A stretch of 64,000 nucleotides of DNA, from contig NC_060025.1 of the NCBI RefSeq assembly GCF_021134715.1, positions 3,410,001 to 3,474,000 of the forward strand, written 5' to 3'. Shown piece by piece: positions 34,425 through 48,800 of this stretch (position 1 is its first letter; each line of letters opens with the position of its first letter). Below the pieces are notes generated by a model that was not told the DNA's origin, made no database searches, and worked only from the letters and a program-made list of their open reading frames with translations. The DNA is from Daphnia pulex (taxonomy: Eukaryota; Arthropoda; Branchiopoda; Diplostraca; Daphniidae). Made by a program: the position numbers and the translations under genes.

Positions 34425-37400
34425 TCAGAGCTCAGTGGACACTTCAGGAATGCCAAACCGCTGTAGTTTACTCCTGAAGGTAACGTTGGCATTGGTTGCG
34501 CTGGTGAAGTTTAGTGGATCTTCATCAGATCTGCAATCGTATGGGAAAAAATAGTTAAATGAATAATAGGGCACTAGAAACTCGTACGAGAGTAACTATA
34601 CTTACCCTTCATATAGTGGATTAGTTGTCGGAATGGGTGGATCATCATAGATGATCATAGAAGACACGTCTTCCTCCTCTTGTTCAGGGAAAAACTGGTG
34701 GGGGGCAAACTCACAGTGCCCCATACCCGCCAAACTGGAAAAACGCAGGGTAGCGATGTCCGCGTTGGCTGAATTGAGGGCACTATTTATATGGTGACCT
34801 AAAACAACACATTTTGATCAAGAAAGGGCGAGACGAAGACAACTTGTGGAATTCTACCTGAAATGTAGGTCGGCACTGCTAGAGGGAAAACACGATTTCG
34901 TCTCGCGTTGTAATCCATGTTGTGATCACCGCTCGATTCCGAATCGTCGGTGCTATTATTGACACTCAACTGCAGTATCTTACGCCATCAAAAATCAATT
35001 TTAAATTAGTCTTTTTAAAATTATACAATTAATTGCATCTTACTTGGGTTTCATATTCTTTTGGGTTAGGATCTATGACAACAGGATTATACGGTGGAAA
35101 TACCACGTAAGGTTGGACTCTTTTGTCGGAGTTGCTCTGCAACCTACTAGAAAAGCGTTTGGAAAATGAATGGCAGTTCATATATGGCAATAGGATCGTA
35201 TCCCACACACCTGTCCCACGAGGCGCAGATATAGACGATGCCGCCAAGAGCAAGCAAAAAGACCAGTACACCGACTACCACGAGAGCGGCAGGAAAACCG
35301 TTCCATAGACGGTTGGCCGGAGTATCCGAATCATAGGGTTTTGACGCCCAACGATTGTCCAACGGCTGTCGAATTTCAGAGACGTCTAATTTCAGTTTGG
35401 TTGCCATGAGGTAGGCTAGATGATTCGTCGATCCCATTTCCAGAACCGTACTGCACACACAAAATAACAATCAATTATCCAGTCTTAGTAATTGAGCTTT
35501 AAAATGAAAATTATTGCCTGTTTATTTGACTGTGATTGGTTAATACAATCGTCTCCGTGGTAGGATCGACGCAATAGAACCAAAGTTCTGAGCCAGATGG
35601 GTCAACCAAGATCGTGCCATTGGGCGAGATGCTAGTGAGCGCTTGAAGTTTCTCAACCCGCACAATCATCTTTGTCTCTTCTTGCAAGATATCGATGATG
35701 GAGGACTGCGAGCGGTGGACTTGATCGGGCGATGAATTGGGCAAAACCAGCACTAAACGATGTTGCGGTTCTATTATGTTCACCTACAAAATATACAAAG
35801 AAAAAAGATTAAGTGTGGGGTTCAAAGAGAATATAGAAATAATTGACTCACCACAACTTGGCAGTTGGTTTCACGATAGCCAACGGGCTGGCCAGGATTA
35901 TCCCTTGCAGTCACAATGAGCCGAATAGGCAATTGACGGACTGCACTCATCATTTTCTCAGTGTGAATGGTACCTGTTGATTTGTCAATGTTAAACAATT
36001 TGCCACTGTTGGTCTCCTCCATGATATCGTAAACGAGTTGACCGAGCGGCCCGCTATCGGCGTCTTCGGCCGCCACTAAAATCAACACCGAAGAGATAGG
36101 AGCATCGGCCGATATCGCTGCGTAGAACTTGCCATTGGTGAAGCGATTCTCTGGGTACTTGGACAAGAATTTCGGGGAATTGTCGTTCACATCCAGCACC
36201 GTCACGTCCACCTTTTCAATGAAACACGGCATATACTACAAGAATTCAATCCTCAAAAATGCATTCAAATTTACCCTGACTGTAGATCTGTCTTGATTAA
36301 CGAAGCTGGCCGATGTCTTTAATTGAACTTCAATTTCATAGCGTTGCGTGGCCTCAAAGTCCAGAGTTTTTTTGAGCCGCAGCTCACAATTGCGATCTGC
36401 CGACTCTTTCATGTAAAACGCATCTGAAAATAAAATGATGATTAATACCATTTTATGCAAGTATTGAAATATTTGTTTCCTTATACCTTCAGAATTTCCG
36501 CTTACAATCTCGCACGAGACGGGCAGCAGGTCGTTGGTTCTGTTAATGACGGATAAATTTTTAATGAGGGTGTTGGCCAGTGCATCTTCGGCTACAGACA
36601 CTGAATAAGTCATTTCGGAAAACGACATGTGAGTCACGTCTGGCTGGATAAGCGGAGCGACATGATCGACCAGTACAATTACTGTGGCCAGCGTGCTCAG
36701 GGACGTAGGCTTGCCAAGATCGTAAGCCCTAATTCTCAACTTTAGGAAAAAGGAAAAATAATCGCTGTTAAATCAAATATTTAATTTCACGTTTACCTTG
36801 TATTCGCGCTCATTATCCTTGCGCAGACTGTCGCGGGTTGAGATGACTCCCGACTCGGGATTAATGCGGAAGAATTGCCCAACTTTATTGGAATTATTTA
36901 CCAACTCGTATCTGACCTGAGATCATGTACATAACGATGTATAATTAGTGATCGAATTGAATAAATTTGAAATGTGAAGTAATACATGATTATTTGGAGA
37001 CGTTCCATCAGAATCAACAGCTATGACAGTAGTGACGACTTGACCAACTGGGACAGTGCTTCTGAGACGTACAGGCCTCGGCAAGGAGCTGTAGACAGGA
37101 GCCACATCATTTCGATCCTGAATAAAGCCAGAACAACTTCCAATTTCTTTTTTTTTTTTTCGATTCTCGAATAAGTATCCTGTTACCTGGACGTTGACAA
37201 AGAGAGTTGTTGTCGCTTGCGGGTCGTTGACATCCGTGTTCTCAAGTGTCCCAATGATAAGGACATACTGTGCCTGTCGCTCATAATCTAGCGAGCGCCT
37301 GGTTCGCACAATTCCCGACTGAGGATCAATTCTAAATTTTTCAGCATCGCCCTGACGTATGGTGTAAGTCACCGAAGATTCGCTATCCATGTCAGTCGCC

Positions 37401-40400
37401 TGTAATAAAAATTCAGCATTTACTATTACTCGAAGAAAAAAAGTTGGTATTATTTTGCTTACCTGCACTTGTGCGACAAAGAAATCAATGATGTTCTCCG
37501 GCACGTCGGATTCGTATTTCTGTTGGGAGAATTTGGGTCGCTCATCCGGGAAATCTAACACAACCACTGTTGCAGTCGCAGTCGTTACTCGTGGCTGGAG
37601 CCCACTATCTTGAGCTGCTATAACCACAAGATGAACCTGATCAAAGTAAAATTCAGCGTGATTAAGACAAGGCAACTTGAAAATTTATTATTTCATTTAC
37701 TCTGTCTTTCTCGTAATCTAACGGCGCTTTAGACTTCAATTCGCCCGTTTGACTGTTGATGACGAAATTTTCATCCGCGGGCAAAAAGTATGAGATCTGT
37801 CCGTTCTTTTCAATGTCTGCATCTTTCGCCTGATTTAGAAAAAAAAACATTGAAATATGCAGGCAAACATGAATCGGTGGTAGCAATTTAGTTACGTGAA
37901 CGCGGCCAATGTAGCCCGTCAGGTCGTTTTCCTTTACGCGGAAAATGTATGGCAGATCTATAAACTCTGGACTTCTGTCGTTGGTATCCAGAACCCGAAC
38001 CATAACTTGGGCCACACTGGACAATCCTCCAGTATCTTCGGCTCTTACGGTGAGTACATAGCGACTAAGCTGTTCTCGGTCGATGGGTTTAGCAAGAAGG
38101 AGACTTCCATTGGACTTTTCCATTTTGAAGTGCCCTAATTCATTGCCAGCCACTATGGAATATGTTACACGATCATTTTCTTGATCTCTTGCCTGTTGGG
38201 ATGAGCAAAATTATTGTAATTAATCAGGTTGTTACATGGGAGTTTGAATAATCCCAAAGTTACCTGAAAAGTGTAGACAAGAGAATTGACAGGAGAGCTC
38301 TCATCAACAGAAATTTCATACGAGTCTTTAGTAAAAACTGGTGCTTGAATGTTCGGTCCTGGAATGATGATGACTTCCAGCAGCCCCAAAGACGATTTAC
38401 CCCCTCCATCTGTTGCCTGTGTGTGGAGATGGAAAGTGATTAAATCATCAGATTTAGGGAGAAAAATTTTAGGCAAACTGCAAAGTAGTTTTAGACAAAC
38501 CTGGAGAGTTAGTGTAAATTTCTCCCCAGGTTTCAGGGCTCCAGCAGAATCAATAACTCCGGTTTGCGGATTAATGACAAACTTGTTCTTTCCGTTATTC
38601 GTGACGTCCACCACAGCATATTCAATGCGGCCATTATCAGCCCAATCTTTGTCTTCGGCTTGAACCTAGTTATTTTCAAATGCAAGCAAACGAGGCGAAA
38701 GAGGCCACACGAAAAGTTGTAAAAACAATGAACACCACGTCATCTAGGAGTGAGATTGCTAACTGCACTCACCTGAGTCACCACTTTTTTCGAATCGCCC
38801 GCCTGAAGAAAGACGGGTTTAAACGATGGAAACCGTGGGGCATTATCGTTCACGTCCAAAATTCGAATCGAAATGGCAATGGGTGATGTAGTGGCTCCTC
38901 CAGCTTTTCGAGCGATCGCCTTTTTTGTCGTGAAACGTGCGAAAAGCCCAAGCACACATCGTGAATCAAAGAATACAAAAGCGATCACGATTTTATCCCA
39001 CTTTCGGTTTCAATTGATGAATGGGCGTTACCTGGAAAGTCAGGGTCGATGGATTGGGTGCGTCACGATCGAGATTGGGCACAGCAACTTCCATGATTCC
39101 AACCTTGTTGACTCGGAAAGCGGCCGACGTCAGCTCGATTTCATATTGAGAAAGCGGATTCTCAGATTCCTACGTGACACCGAGGCAATAATGAAACTTG
39201 GATTACAAGAGGCCCAGCACACAATTGGCGTCGAGTTATTTCCCCCTCCCCATCGATGATGGCTATCATACCGAGTCTTCCTCGACGACTTTCAGCTGCA
39301 AAGGTTGGCCCTTTCTTCGTGCGGATATGACGGGAGTTCCCACCGGCGAATTCTCATCCACAAAACCTTCCAGGGCTTCGGCAACCAGCCGCGGTGCGAA
39401 ATTGTTGTCGTTGCCCACCTCAATGCTAAGCGTGGCGCTCGAGGATCTCTTCTTTGACGTCATCTCTTCGGCCTGGAGTAAAAAATGTTTGACGTCATCC
39501 ATCCGCAACTGAAATTGGCCATTAACTTGATCGAAAATTGTGACTATCGCTCACCTTGACGATCAAATCGAATTTGTTGACCACTGAGCGATTGGCCGGC
39601 TTAATCTGCTTTACCCAGCCGGAATTGGGATTGATTTCGAAGTACTCTCGGAAATTGGGCGGAGATCCCTGGCCGAAAGTGTAGCGGATCGGTGCCAGGC
39701 TTGAAGGGTCCGTGTCGAGAGCCAAAATTCGATCCGGCTTCAGCGTCAACAAACCGGACGTGACGCCACTGATGATCTTCGTGAACAAAAAAATAATAAT
39801 AAAAAAAAAGACAAGAAAAATGTTAGGAGGGGCGTGACGATATAATCGATGGATGCGATCAATTACGGTCGTCGTGTAATTCGGAGTGATGCAGACGCCT
39901 CGATCGTTGAGCGGACAACCGACGTATTGGAAGGCCGGCGGCTGGTCTTCGACGTCACTGACTTTGACCGTCAAAGTGGCCGTCGACGAGAGCCGATCCT
40001 GGGCATTCAGCGCTCGATCCTGCATCGCATTAATATTCCCATCACAATCCGGTTAGAAATTATATTCAAATAATCGGAAAAATGTTTGGTCTGACCGAAG
40101 CGACGATGGTGACCAAATAGCGACGGACCGACTCGTAGTCGATGGGCTGGCGCAAAGTCAGGACGGGAATGTGGGCGGCGGGAAATTCAAACATGCCAAA
40201 TCCATCGAAGGCATCCAACGCCGGATTAGTTTCATTGAAGAGGCTGACGTTTCCGCCGCTGCGCATTCGTTGCGAATTGGGCACCACTTTGTACTCCACC
40301 AGAGCGTTGATTCCGGCATCCGCATCCTTAGCCTCAATATCGCGGATGACGATCCCACCCACCGGCAGATCCTGTGCGACAATAACAAAACAAAAGAGAA

Positions 40401-42414
40401 CAACGTTACATTCCATGTAACAAAAGATGTAGGCCAAGTTATCGATTGGCGTCTTCCATATAACGTCTCTATTATCATCTCTCCATTGTCGCTGACACGC
40501 CCAGCTGGAGAAGCTTTCTTTCTATCTCATCTTTCGACTTGAAAATGACGGTCCCTTATTGGGCCGGAAATTTGAGTGAGAGACATCAGGCAACATTAAA
40601 AGGAGAGAGAAGAGAGAAGCCCCGGCCGGAGACTATATATAACAAACAACAATGGCGAATTGATTGAATCAAAGAGTAGGTCAGTGGGCTCTCAATAGTT
40701 GTAATAGCTGTTGGAAATTATGGCGGCCAGCAGTTCACGCTCTGCTGAATTCCTCATTGTCGGGCTGCTGCTGCTGGCCGTTTCAAATGACCACCGTACA
40801 AGGGCCGGATATGGGAGGAAACACTGGCCACCGTTTCCGGTTACAACAGTCAACCCTCCTTTTTACCATTGAGTCGATCCCGTCAACAAGGCCTTTACAA
40901 ACGAAATTCAACAAAATGGGAAACCCTAGAAATTGGTTTGATACCTCCGGAATGGTGACGCTGTACGAGCTGTTGAGGAAGACGGGGGCCTTGTCGTTGA
41001 CATCCGAGATCCGGACAATGACGGGAATATTCCGCCGCCTGCCAGTGGCCGAATTGGTGCACGACACCTGAGTCATCAAAGTTGTCCGTGAGATAATGAA
41101 TGAATTAAGTTGTTGATTCGTTACTTGGAGGATGACGGAAGAAATGTCTTGGTGATCGCGATCCAGCGGCGACGTCAATTTGAGTTCTTTTCCCAGCAGG
41201 GCAAACACGTTCGGATTGCTGGAACTGGCTATAGTCAGACTGATTTCACCGGCGGGCACGTCGCCAACAATGGGCAGCACTTTTGGCCGAGTGCTCTGAT
41301 TCGTTTCTATTCGTTTGTTTTTTCCACACCAAAAATAAAAGGAAAGAAAATAACAACAACCGAAAGAGAGAAAAAAAAGCGACAGGAACTTATATAGAAC
41401 TATAATATTACGTGGCCCGCGGCTCTCTTCAATGTCCAGGATGACGTTGGACTGTCCGGATTCGATGTCACAGACTGCGGAGAGTACATAACAACCAAAA
41501 TTGATATCCGCAATAATAATCGACACACAATAAAACCGGATAAAACGATAAACTCACGTTCGGCGTCAATGGCGACACTCAGGCAAACCAACAACACCAG
41601 AGCAAAGACTGGGCAGCTCGTCCTAGGTCGAAAAACAAACAAATAACTGTGGATTCATTCATACTTTCGGTATAAACTCTTTCAAATGGGGTCAGATTGA
41701 CCCACAGCCAACAAAGGTGAAAAAAAAAAGAGTGTTATTCGACCACCAGGGAACTTGATCCTCCTGTGGTATGACCTGGACACACCAGCACAGACCCAGG
41801 TAGACATAGACACACACACAATAATGGTGGTGGTGGGGGTACACAAGTTTCCGCATTGCCCCGTTGTGTCCTCAAAAAATAAATTCCACATTACCGAGAA
41901 ATGCCGACACAACAACAACGGAAATGAAACTGCCACTATACGCTTCCGTTTCCACACGTCGCTTCCAGCCGAAAAAAATAAATAAAATTCATCATTTTTC
42001 TACAAATATCTTTTTTTTTTGGCCAATTTATTTCGGTGTGAAAAAAAAATGTGCGGGGCGCGGTTTTTTAATTGAAAAAATAAAACTTTCCAATTTCCCA
42101 TTGTTTTTACGTAATGATTGGAAAATATACCGTACGACAAAAAATCTATAAATTTTAAGAGACACGAAAACGAGATCCTTGCGAAACGACATGAACTTTT
42201 CGTTTTTTTTTTTTAAGGTTTTTGTGGCCCCGTCAAGAAACCGTTAGGAAATTTCCTCCTATTGGAAAACCTGCCCCCACATACACATTCAACAATGCGG
42301 TTCCCTTCTCCATCAACTTGTTTTTCTCTAAATTTCGATAAACATTATTTTTTTCTTTTTTTTTCTTTGATTCCTTTACCTGCCGGCGCTCCTCTTGCTC
42401 GGCAACCTGTCCAT
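34425..42414 (-). CDS. Cad99C: Cad99C/protocadherin-15-like cadherin, 28 exons, 1589 aa
   Basis: Long single-pass cadherin. Exons run from 42380-42414, 41558-41622, 41412-41474, 41125-41306, 40945-41067, 40096-40371, 39867-40019, 39555-39776, 39272-39472, 39032-39169, 38773-38919, 38501-38665, 38264-38416, 37896-38192, 37701-37829, 37463-37636, 37187-37399, 36986-37117, 36797-36916, 36487-36739, 36275-36423, 35852-36211, 35518-35783, 35211-35450, 35044-35146, 34858-34969, 34606-34798 to 34425-34530; all phases close. A signal peptide lies at about 13-32, followed by CDIESGQSNVILDIEESRG, typical of this subfamily. About ten D-x-N-D-x-x-P-type linkers (such as DVNDKAP, DVNDNAP, DTNDRSP, DVNDNSP) mark about eleven repeats. 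One helix at about 1392-1414 precedes a 175-residue tail ending in STEL, a class I PDZ ligand. Fly Cad99C organises microvilli; the same apical role is inferred. Most introns are phase 0. Confidence 0.92.
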
Positions 42415-45400
42415 CCTCGCTCCTTCACAAAATAGTTTGGCAATTTTTTTTTTCACGATAAATATTCCGATTCAAAGTTTTCTCACTGATGCAACATTCT
42501 TTTTCACTATATTGAACAACACTTGGCGGTATACACGATAGTTCACATGGCTGTTGGATGATTGATTCACGGACGACGGGTGCAAATGATTTCAACAACG
42601 AAATGAATCCCGATGGATATCGCACGCACTTAACTGGGCGATTAACTTCACTTTGTTCGCGAGTAGCGTTGAAACAAGTTGCTGCGAGTTTCGGCTGCGC
42701 ATCTGTTGAATGCCAAATGGGGAATGCCGACCAGCCCGTGTTGTCTACCTGTCCTTATACACACGAACATACCTGGAGGGTCCAGGAGGAGGAGGAGGGG
42801 AGCAAATGAAAACCGAAACGAGAGACTCAAAAGGAATGGTAAGGCAGCAGCAGCAGTTATTTTTCTCTTTTTCTCCTTTTCATTCCTCTTTTCCGAGCCA
42901 TTTCCCCCCTTCGTTCTTCTTCTTCTACCTACCTGACACCCACCTGTGGGCTCTACACACGTAAGAATCCGCTAGATTTCAATACTCTTCCTCTCCCTAC
43001 AAGGTAGAAAAGAAAAGAAAAAAAAGGTTACATATAGTTAATCCGAATTTTCTCCTTTTAACTCGATTAATACCGTCTGGTGTGGGTCGTTACTTTCTCT
43101 CTGCCAACCAACAAAAACGAGGCCGTTCCTGTATGTAATATAATCACCCGTCCTTCAATAACGACACAATGGATGTTGTACAGTACACAACAGTATACAA
43201 CATCTTATGAGATAAGAATGGCGCGATCCAGCCGGTTGTATCTCCTCCTTTTTTTCTTTTGAATTTGCCGCCTGATTTCTTTCTTTGACTATTATGGCGA
43301 TGTAATACGACTACACACTCCGTCGGGATCTTTTAGAATGCTGGAGGATTTGTCGGCCTCTTTTTTGTTGTTGGGCGGAAAATGGCGTGCGGATCTATTC
43401 CGCGCTCCGCCGCACACTGACGTTATTCTCCTCCGATGATAAAAGAAGAATGGGAAAATCAAATCATTTCTTTCTCTTTTTTTTTTGTATGTGTGTGTCT
43501 ATTATCTTTCTCTCTTTGCACATTGTTAAACCGTGAGCATTCGATTGTGTTCCATCTCCGGTCAGAAAAATAAAAGATGAAATAGTATTCTGGTTGTATT
43601 TTATTATTATTTAATTTTTTGACCCAGTTGGAATTGATTTGACAAAATAACCAAATGCATTCGCCATTAGCCGTGATGTTGCGTAGGGGTCCCGCCGCCC
43701 GGGGGCTTACTGAACATCTCCAGGAGAAAAAAGAAAGAATAAACGTAACATACTACACAAAATGTGTACATAACTGATGGTGGGGGCTGTGTCAGAGAGA
43801 GACGACAAGATCCCGTTGCCACACATTTCGTGATATTTGTGAGCGAAATAGAGAAGATGCGCGACAAAGAACTGGTGGAACGAGAAGAACCGGAATCCGG
43901 CCGCCCAGCAAAACATCTGCCACGACGGAATTGGAGAATCAGATGATTTCCCTCCCAACTGTTTTTCTCTTCTCCTTATCCAAAATGGAAGGCCATCATC
44001 AAACAAAAACTCTTGGCGATATTATTCTTTTTTCATTTTCTCGGTCAGAAAAAGACGACTGGTTTCGGGATGAATCCAGGTCGACTTCCGCCATCTCTGC
44101 TGCCCTCGTTCCTCTTTTATTGTTGTCCCCCCTCCTTTTTATATAAACTTAAATAACCATTCGCTGGAAGTCGCTTCATTATTTTCTTTCTTATTTAAAA
44201 ATCGACATCTTACGTAATTCAATAATAAATGGAAAACAATTGAATTGTAAACGTGTGTGGGAGGCGGGATATGTTGTCTTTACAATGAACAGAAAGTTAC
44301 ATCACGAGGGATTCGACTAAGATGTGTGTCGCTGGTCCGCCCCGGCACATCAGTTTCCCCGAGATCCCATTCACTCGACTCCCCCGGCTGACATTTAGAA
44401 GGAAAACGCCCCCGTACCACCAAGTTTCTGACAGCGACAACAGGGAGAGACTTTGTCATCTGGGAGGTAGGGAATTCAACCCCAAAAAAATAAAATCCCT
44501 ACTGCACATGCAAAGCGGAAGTGCACGTGAACGGCCGACTCGTGTTGAGCTCACAGTCGGCTGTCATACGACGGGCAACTGATCCCGGAAAAATAAACCC
44601 CAAAAAATAAAGAAGTTGCGCCCCTTGTTCGTGTAACCGGTAAAAGTTGCTGTCGGCGTATCGATCCTTCTTCTTCTTCTTTTTAGAAGTTTGACGCGAG
44701 TATATATGCGATTGATCGAAATGAATTGACGGATGTAGCACATATGCGGGATCGATCCGAGTGCAAAGTCCTCGACGAACTCTTTAATGATTTCGGTATC
44801 AATAGACCTTGTCGCTGTGTGAGATGCGATCCTGCAGTCGACACTTTTCGAACCAATTGAAATGGAACGGCAACTTTTTTGTTTGTTTTTTTCACACGCA
44901 GACTCTTCGACCTACTTGAAATTGAATTTGATCCAATCAAATTTGATTTGTGTCAAGGGTGTTTCCCGGGGGCGATTTAGAAATAACAAGATATATCTCT
45001 TATACTGTAGAGATTCTCTTGTGATATGTGGAGCATTTTCAATCGACGACTCAAAGGATCGAGCAAAAACATTTGGGGCGATGATAAACGACAGAGAAAC
45101 GTGTCGCCCGTTATTGATTGGCCGTACATGGCGATTGTCCAGCCAGCCAGAAATGTATGTGTGCATACCCACTTATTGGCGCCGGGCGACTTGCATAAAT
45201 TAAAAAAAAAAAAAAAAGAAGAAGATCAAACAGGTCGTCATTCGGGATACACACACACACACCCCGCCAACACACACGCGGAAGCGAATGGGAAAAGGTC
45301 GAATTTAGACATTATTAAATACAGCACTCCTCCTTCTTTTTTATATATTTAAGGAAAAGTTGTCCCGTTACGACGATTCCGCACACTTGATCAAAGCTGG

Positions 45401-45695
45401 GTGGGAGATGAGGGGAAATCATTCGGAGAAAATTGACTGAATTGGGCCGTGTATTTCTCTCATTCGATCGATAATTATTTGGTCTAGCGAAATTGAACAG
45501 ATATTTACATAATCAGGAATCATTGAATACATCATATCGGTTTGATTGGATCCGCGATTCTCTTTGTGTGTGTGCTCAATTATTTACGGAGACGATATGA
45601 TTAAATGTAAATCAGGTCATTGTCCAAAGATATAGAAAGAAAAAAAACCCTGTGCTGTCCACGCATAAACGAATAACACTATGAAAAATATAAAA
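42415..45695. other. Intergenic DNA between cadherin 5' end and opsin B 3' end
   Basis: Presumed cadherin promoter and 5' UTR at 42415-42900, then anonymous sequence with T-rich runs (43476-43486, 44669-44683 region) and a short CA repeat near 45251-45262. No coding exon supported; the short open frames have no recognisable motif. Confidence 0.5.
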
Positions 45696-45701
45696 TTTAT
45701 T
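45696..45701 (-). terminator. Candidate poly-A signal for opsin gene B
   Basis: AATAAA on the minus strand about 105 nt past the opsin B stop codon. Confidence 0.45.
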
Positions 45702-45804
45702 TTGCGGGTGGTTGGAGCGATATCACAACTTTGTCTAAATATATTTAAGGGGGGAATTAACACAATCACGTTAACTTTTGTTGGTTTTGTTGCTTGTTTT
45801 TTTT

Positions 45805-48800
45805 TCACGGTGAAATGAGCGGGCAAGACGAAGAGTTGTGATGCCCGACCGGTTGATGGCCGCCATTATTGATCCGGCTGTCGAAAACGAGCGAATGTTG
45901 TCGGCGTGACTCGAATAATTGATTGCCACTACCTTTGCTGGATCGTTTGCTCGGCCACAAAATGTGGCCAAGATTGGCGGCCGACCGGGCCGTCGACACA
46001 CGAGACGCTGTTGTGGTTGTTGTTGTTCCACTATCGATCGGCCCGTTGCGACAATGGCCGTCGATAACCGACGAAGTCGTTCCGGCCGGATGGGAAACGA
46101 CAACGAAAATCGGCTCCTGAGGACGATGCTGTTGGCGGACCGTTAAATCCCCGACGGATCGCAAGTTGTGCAGAGCGAAAGGACTAATCCGACGGCGGAT
46201 CAAATCCGGCTCCGACGACCTCCTCTTGTAGTCACCGGCCGTCTTCTTCTTCTTGTCCTCCTCCTCCTGGATGGCCCAGCCGGCCAATTGGACGGCCGGC
46301 GAGTGGAGTCCCGTGCTGTCCATCCAGCTGGGCGGAGGTTGATCCGTCCCGCCGACCAGATAAAACGAGTCACCCTTGGAGCGGATCACGGACGACAGCC
46401 GGGCCGTCGACCAGAAGCACCTGTAAACTTCTTCTTGACAGCTGCTGGCCCCTCGGTTGATGTTGTTGATGGCCTCTGAACTGCCGGACTTTTTCTTGTT
46501 CTGCTGCTGGACGTTCTTGTTGCCCCACATGATCGTCGCCAAACTCATGGCTGTAAAAATAAAAATATAGTTAAATGAAAATGATTCAAATGAGATTTAC
46601 TACGACACGGTGAAATTAATTTCTGGTGAAGGGGAACCGGAAACAACCAGAAAGTTCACAGGCCGTTTTCCGCAGTAGTTTTAACTTTGTAATTTTATAT
46701 TTTTGTTTCAAATATTTCTTCGTATATTACCTCGTTTAGGGCGGGTCCAAATGCCACGGTTGGCTGCCGTTGTTTCCGGCAGCGAAAAACTGGTTCCGGA
46801 ATGATTCGAGGAAGAAATGGGATGATGATCGCTGATGGATTGGTCATTCACTAATTTGTTTCTGGCCCACGAGACGGCAGCCGAGCTCGTGTGCAGCGAC
46901 TGGCTCCGGTACTGCGGATGCCGGACCGCCGTGTGCCGCAGTCCGCCCGTCACCATCATCATCGTCGTTCCGCCGACCGCCTTGTTGTTGGTCCCCGCTC
47001 CTCGGTGGGCCGGCCCGTTGTTGCTGCTCTCCATGAAGCTGTTCTGCTGCAGGATCTGCCGGATGGACGAGCGGAATTGCGGATGCGAGAAACCGTAGAG
47101 CAGCGGATCGAAGACGATGGCCGTTTTGGCCAGGAAGGCCGGGATCGAAGTGGCCAAGGGCGAGAGCTCGAAACGGCCTTCTTCTTCGTCGACCGGACCG
47201 AACTGGCCAATGAGACTGACGATGGCGTAAGGTGTCCAGGCCGTGAAGCAGAGGATGGCCAGTGACAAAAGGATCATCGCCGTCCGGACGTCCGTCTGCC
47301 TCCGCCGTTTGCGGAACGATGTCGTCGTCGTGCTGAACGGCGATTTGACGTGACTTGCCATGACCAGCCGGGTCATCTCCCTGGAAGAGCGGACGATGAA
47401 CCGGAAAATGGCCGCGTAGCAATAGGTCAAGACGGAGACGGGCAGGACGAATCCGAAGAAGAGGAGGTACAAATAGTAGAGCCGATTGGACAGGGTCCTG
47501 GTCGTGTAATCCCAGGAGCAGGTGACTAGAACTCCTTCCGGCTCGTAGGATGACCATCCCAGCATCCAGGGCGGAGCCACCAGAGCGGCGCAGTGGAGCC
47601 AAATGGCCACGCAAGCCTAAACAAGAGATCCGGAGAGAGAGAGAGAGAGAGAAAAGACGGAATTTAAATGTCAGTGGATAATTTCCAGTGGATGATTAGA
47701 TTTCCAGTGAAATTTAATTTGCAACGGGATTCTGGTGACTTTGACAAGTTAGGTGGGCCGTCTCCTCCCTTTGTTAGTTGCAACTCTTGGATAACCGAAA
47801 AGGCAAAGTATAAGAACGTTCCATCTCAAAGGAGAAACTGGAAACTCATATCAGATATCCTTCTGCCCGCCCGTCTTGTACTACATTGTATATAACCCTT
47901 TGAAGTTTAGCTGCAGGAAAGTTTCACTTGTAAATCTGAGAAAAGACACGCCCGGACGGACGAGGGAACCGTGAACAATCCCAATTAAATGTCCGCAATC
48001 CCGCCAATGATAATCAAGAAAAATCTCGGCCAGCAGCAGCAGCTCATCGATTTATCTGCACAATAGAAAATCCTGGCTGCTGCTGCTGCTGCTGCTCTTC
48101 AGCGGATCGATCCCTCGGCATCAGCAGCCGTCCGTGATGATGGAAATCCACCCCGACAATTTTTTGCGATCGATACACAAAAATTCAGGATCGATCCTCC
48201 CCGTCGGGGGGGGGGGGATAGCGTAGAGTGAGGCTTTTCATTAGAGATAATAGCAATTCATTTTCTTGTGAACCTTTTGTGCTTGGCAGCGGGTGATCCG
48301 CCACTTGGCGACGGCCGGCCGGCAGCTGCTGGACGTGATGACGATGTAGCGCTCACAGGCGATGGCCGACAAAGTCACGATGCTGTTCAGGCCCAGGAAT
48401 CCGATGCAAGTCGCGTACAAATTGCATCCTGGCAACAACAAGGAAAAAAAGAAAAATAAACATTGTACACACAAAAGATATTAGGTAGCAGTCATAGACA
48501 CAGGCGTCATTCATTGTTTTTGGGGCCGCGTCTGGGAGGGAACCATGGCAACAGCCTTGAGGGAAGGAGGGGTGGGGGCGGAAAAGATAAAGAGTCGATG
48601 ATTGGAATCCACCGCGGCCAATAATATCGAAATTGATTTTAAATGTAACAATCGCCGAACAAGGCAATCAAATCAAATCGCAAATACTTTGGCCACGATT
48701 TATGGTATAGATTTCGTTCACTGTCGTGGTGGACTGGTCTGGACTAATTCCGGAATGGAAGTGGGTATTGTCACATCATAGTCAATGGTGTGTGATTGTT

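Noticed and set aside
46844..47614. Long alternative-frame ORF (256 codons) overlapping opsin B exon 4
   Set aside because: It is a shadow of the GC-rich opsin exon in another frame of the same strand. Its Arg/Pro/His-rich composition has no domain, and the opsin frame is conserved.
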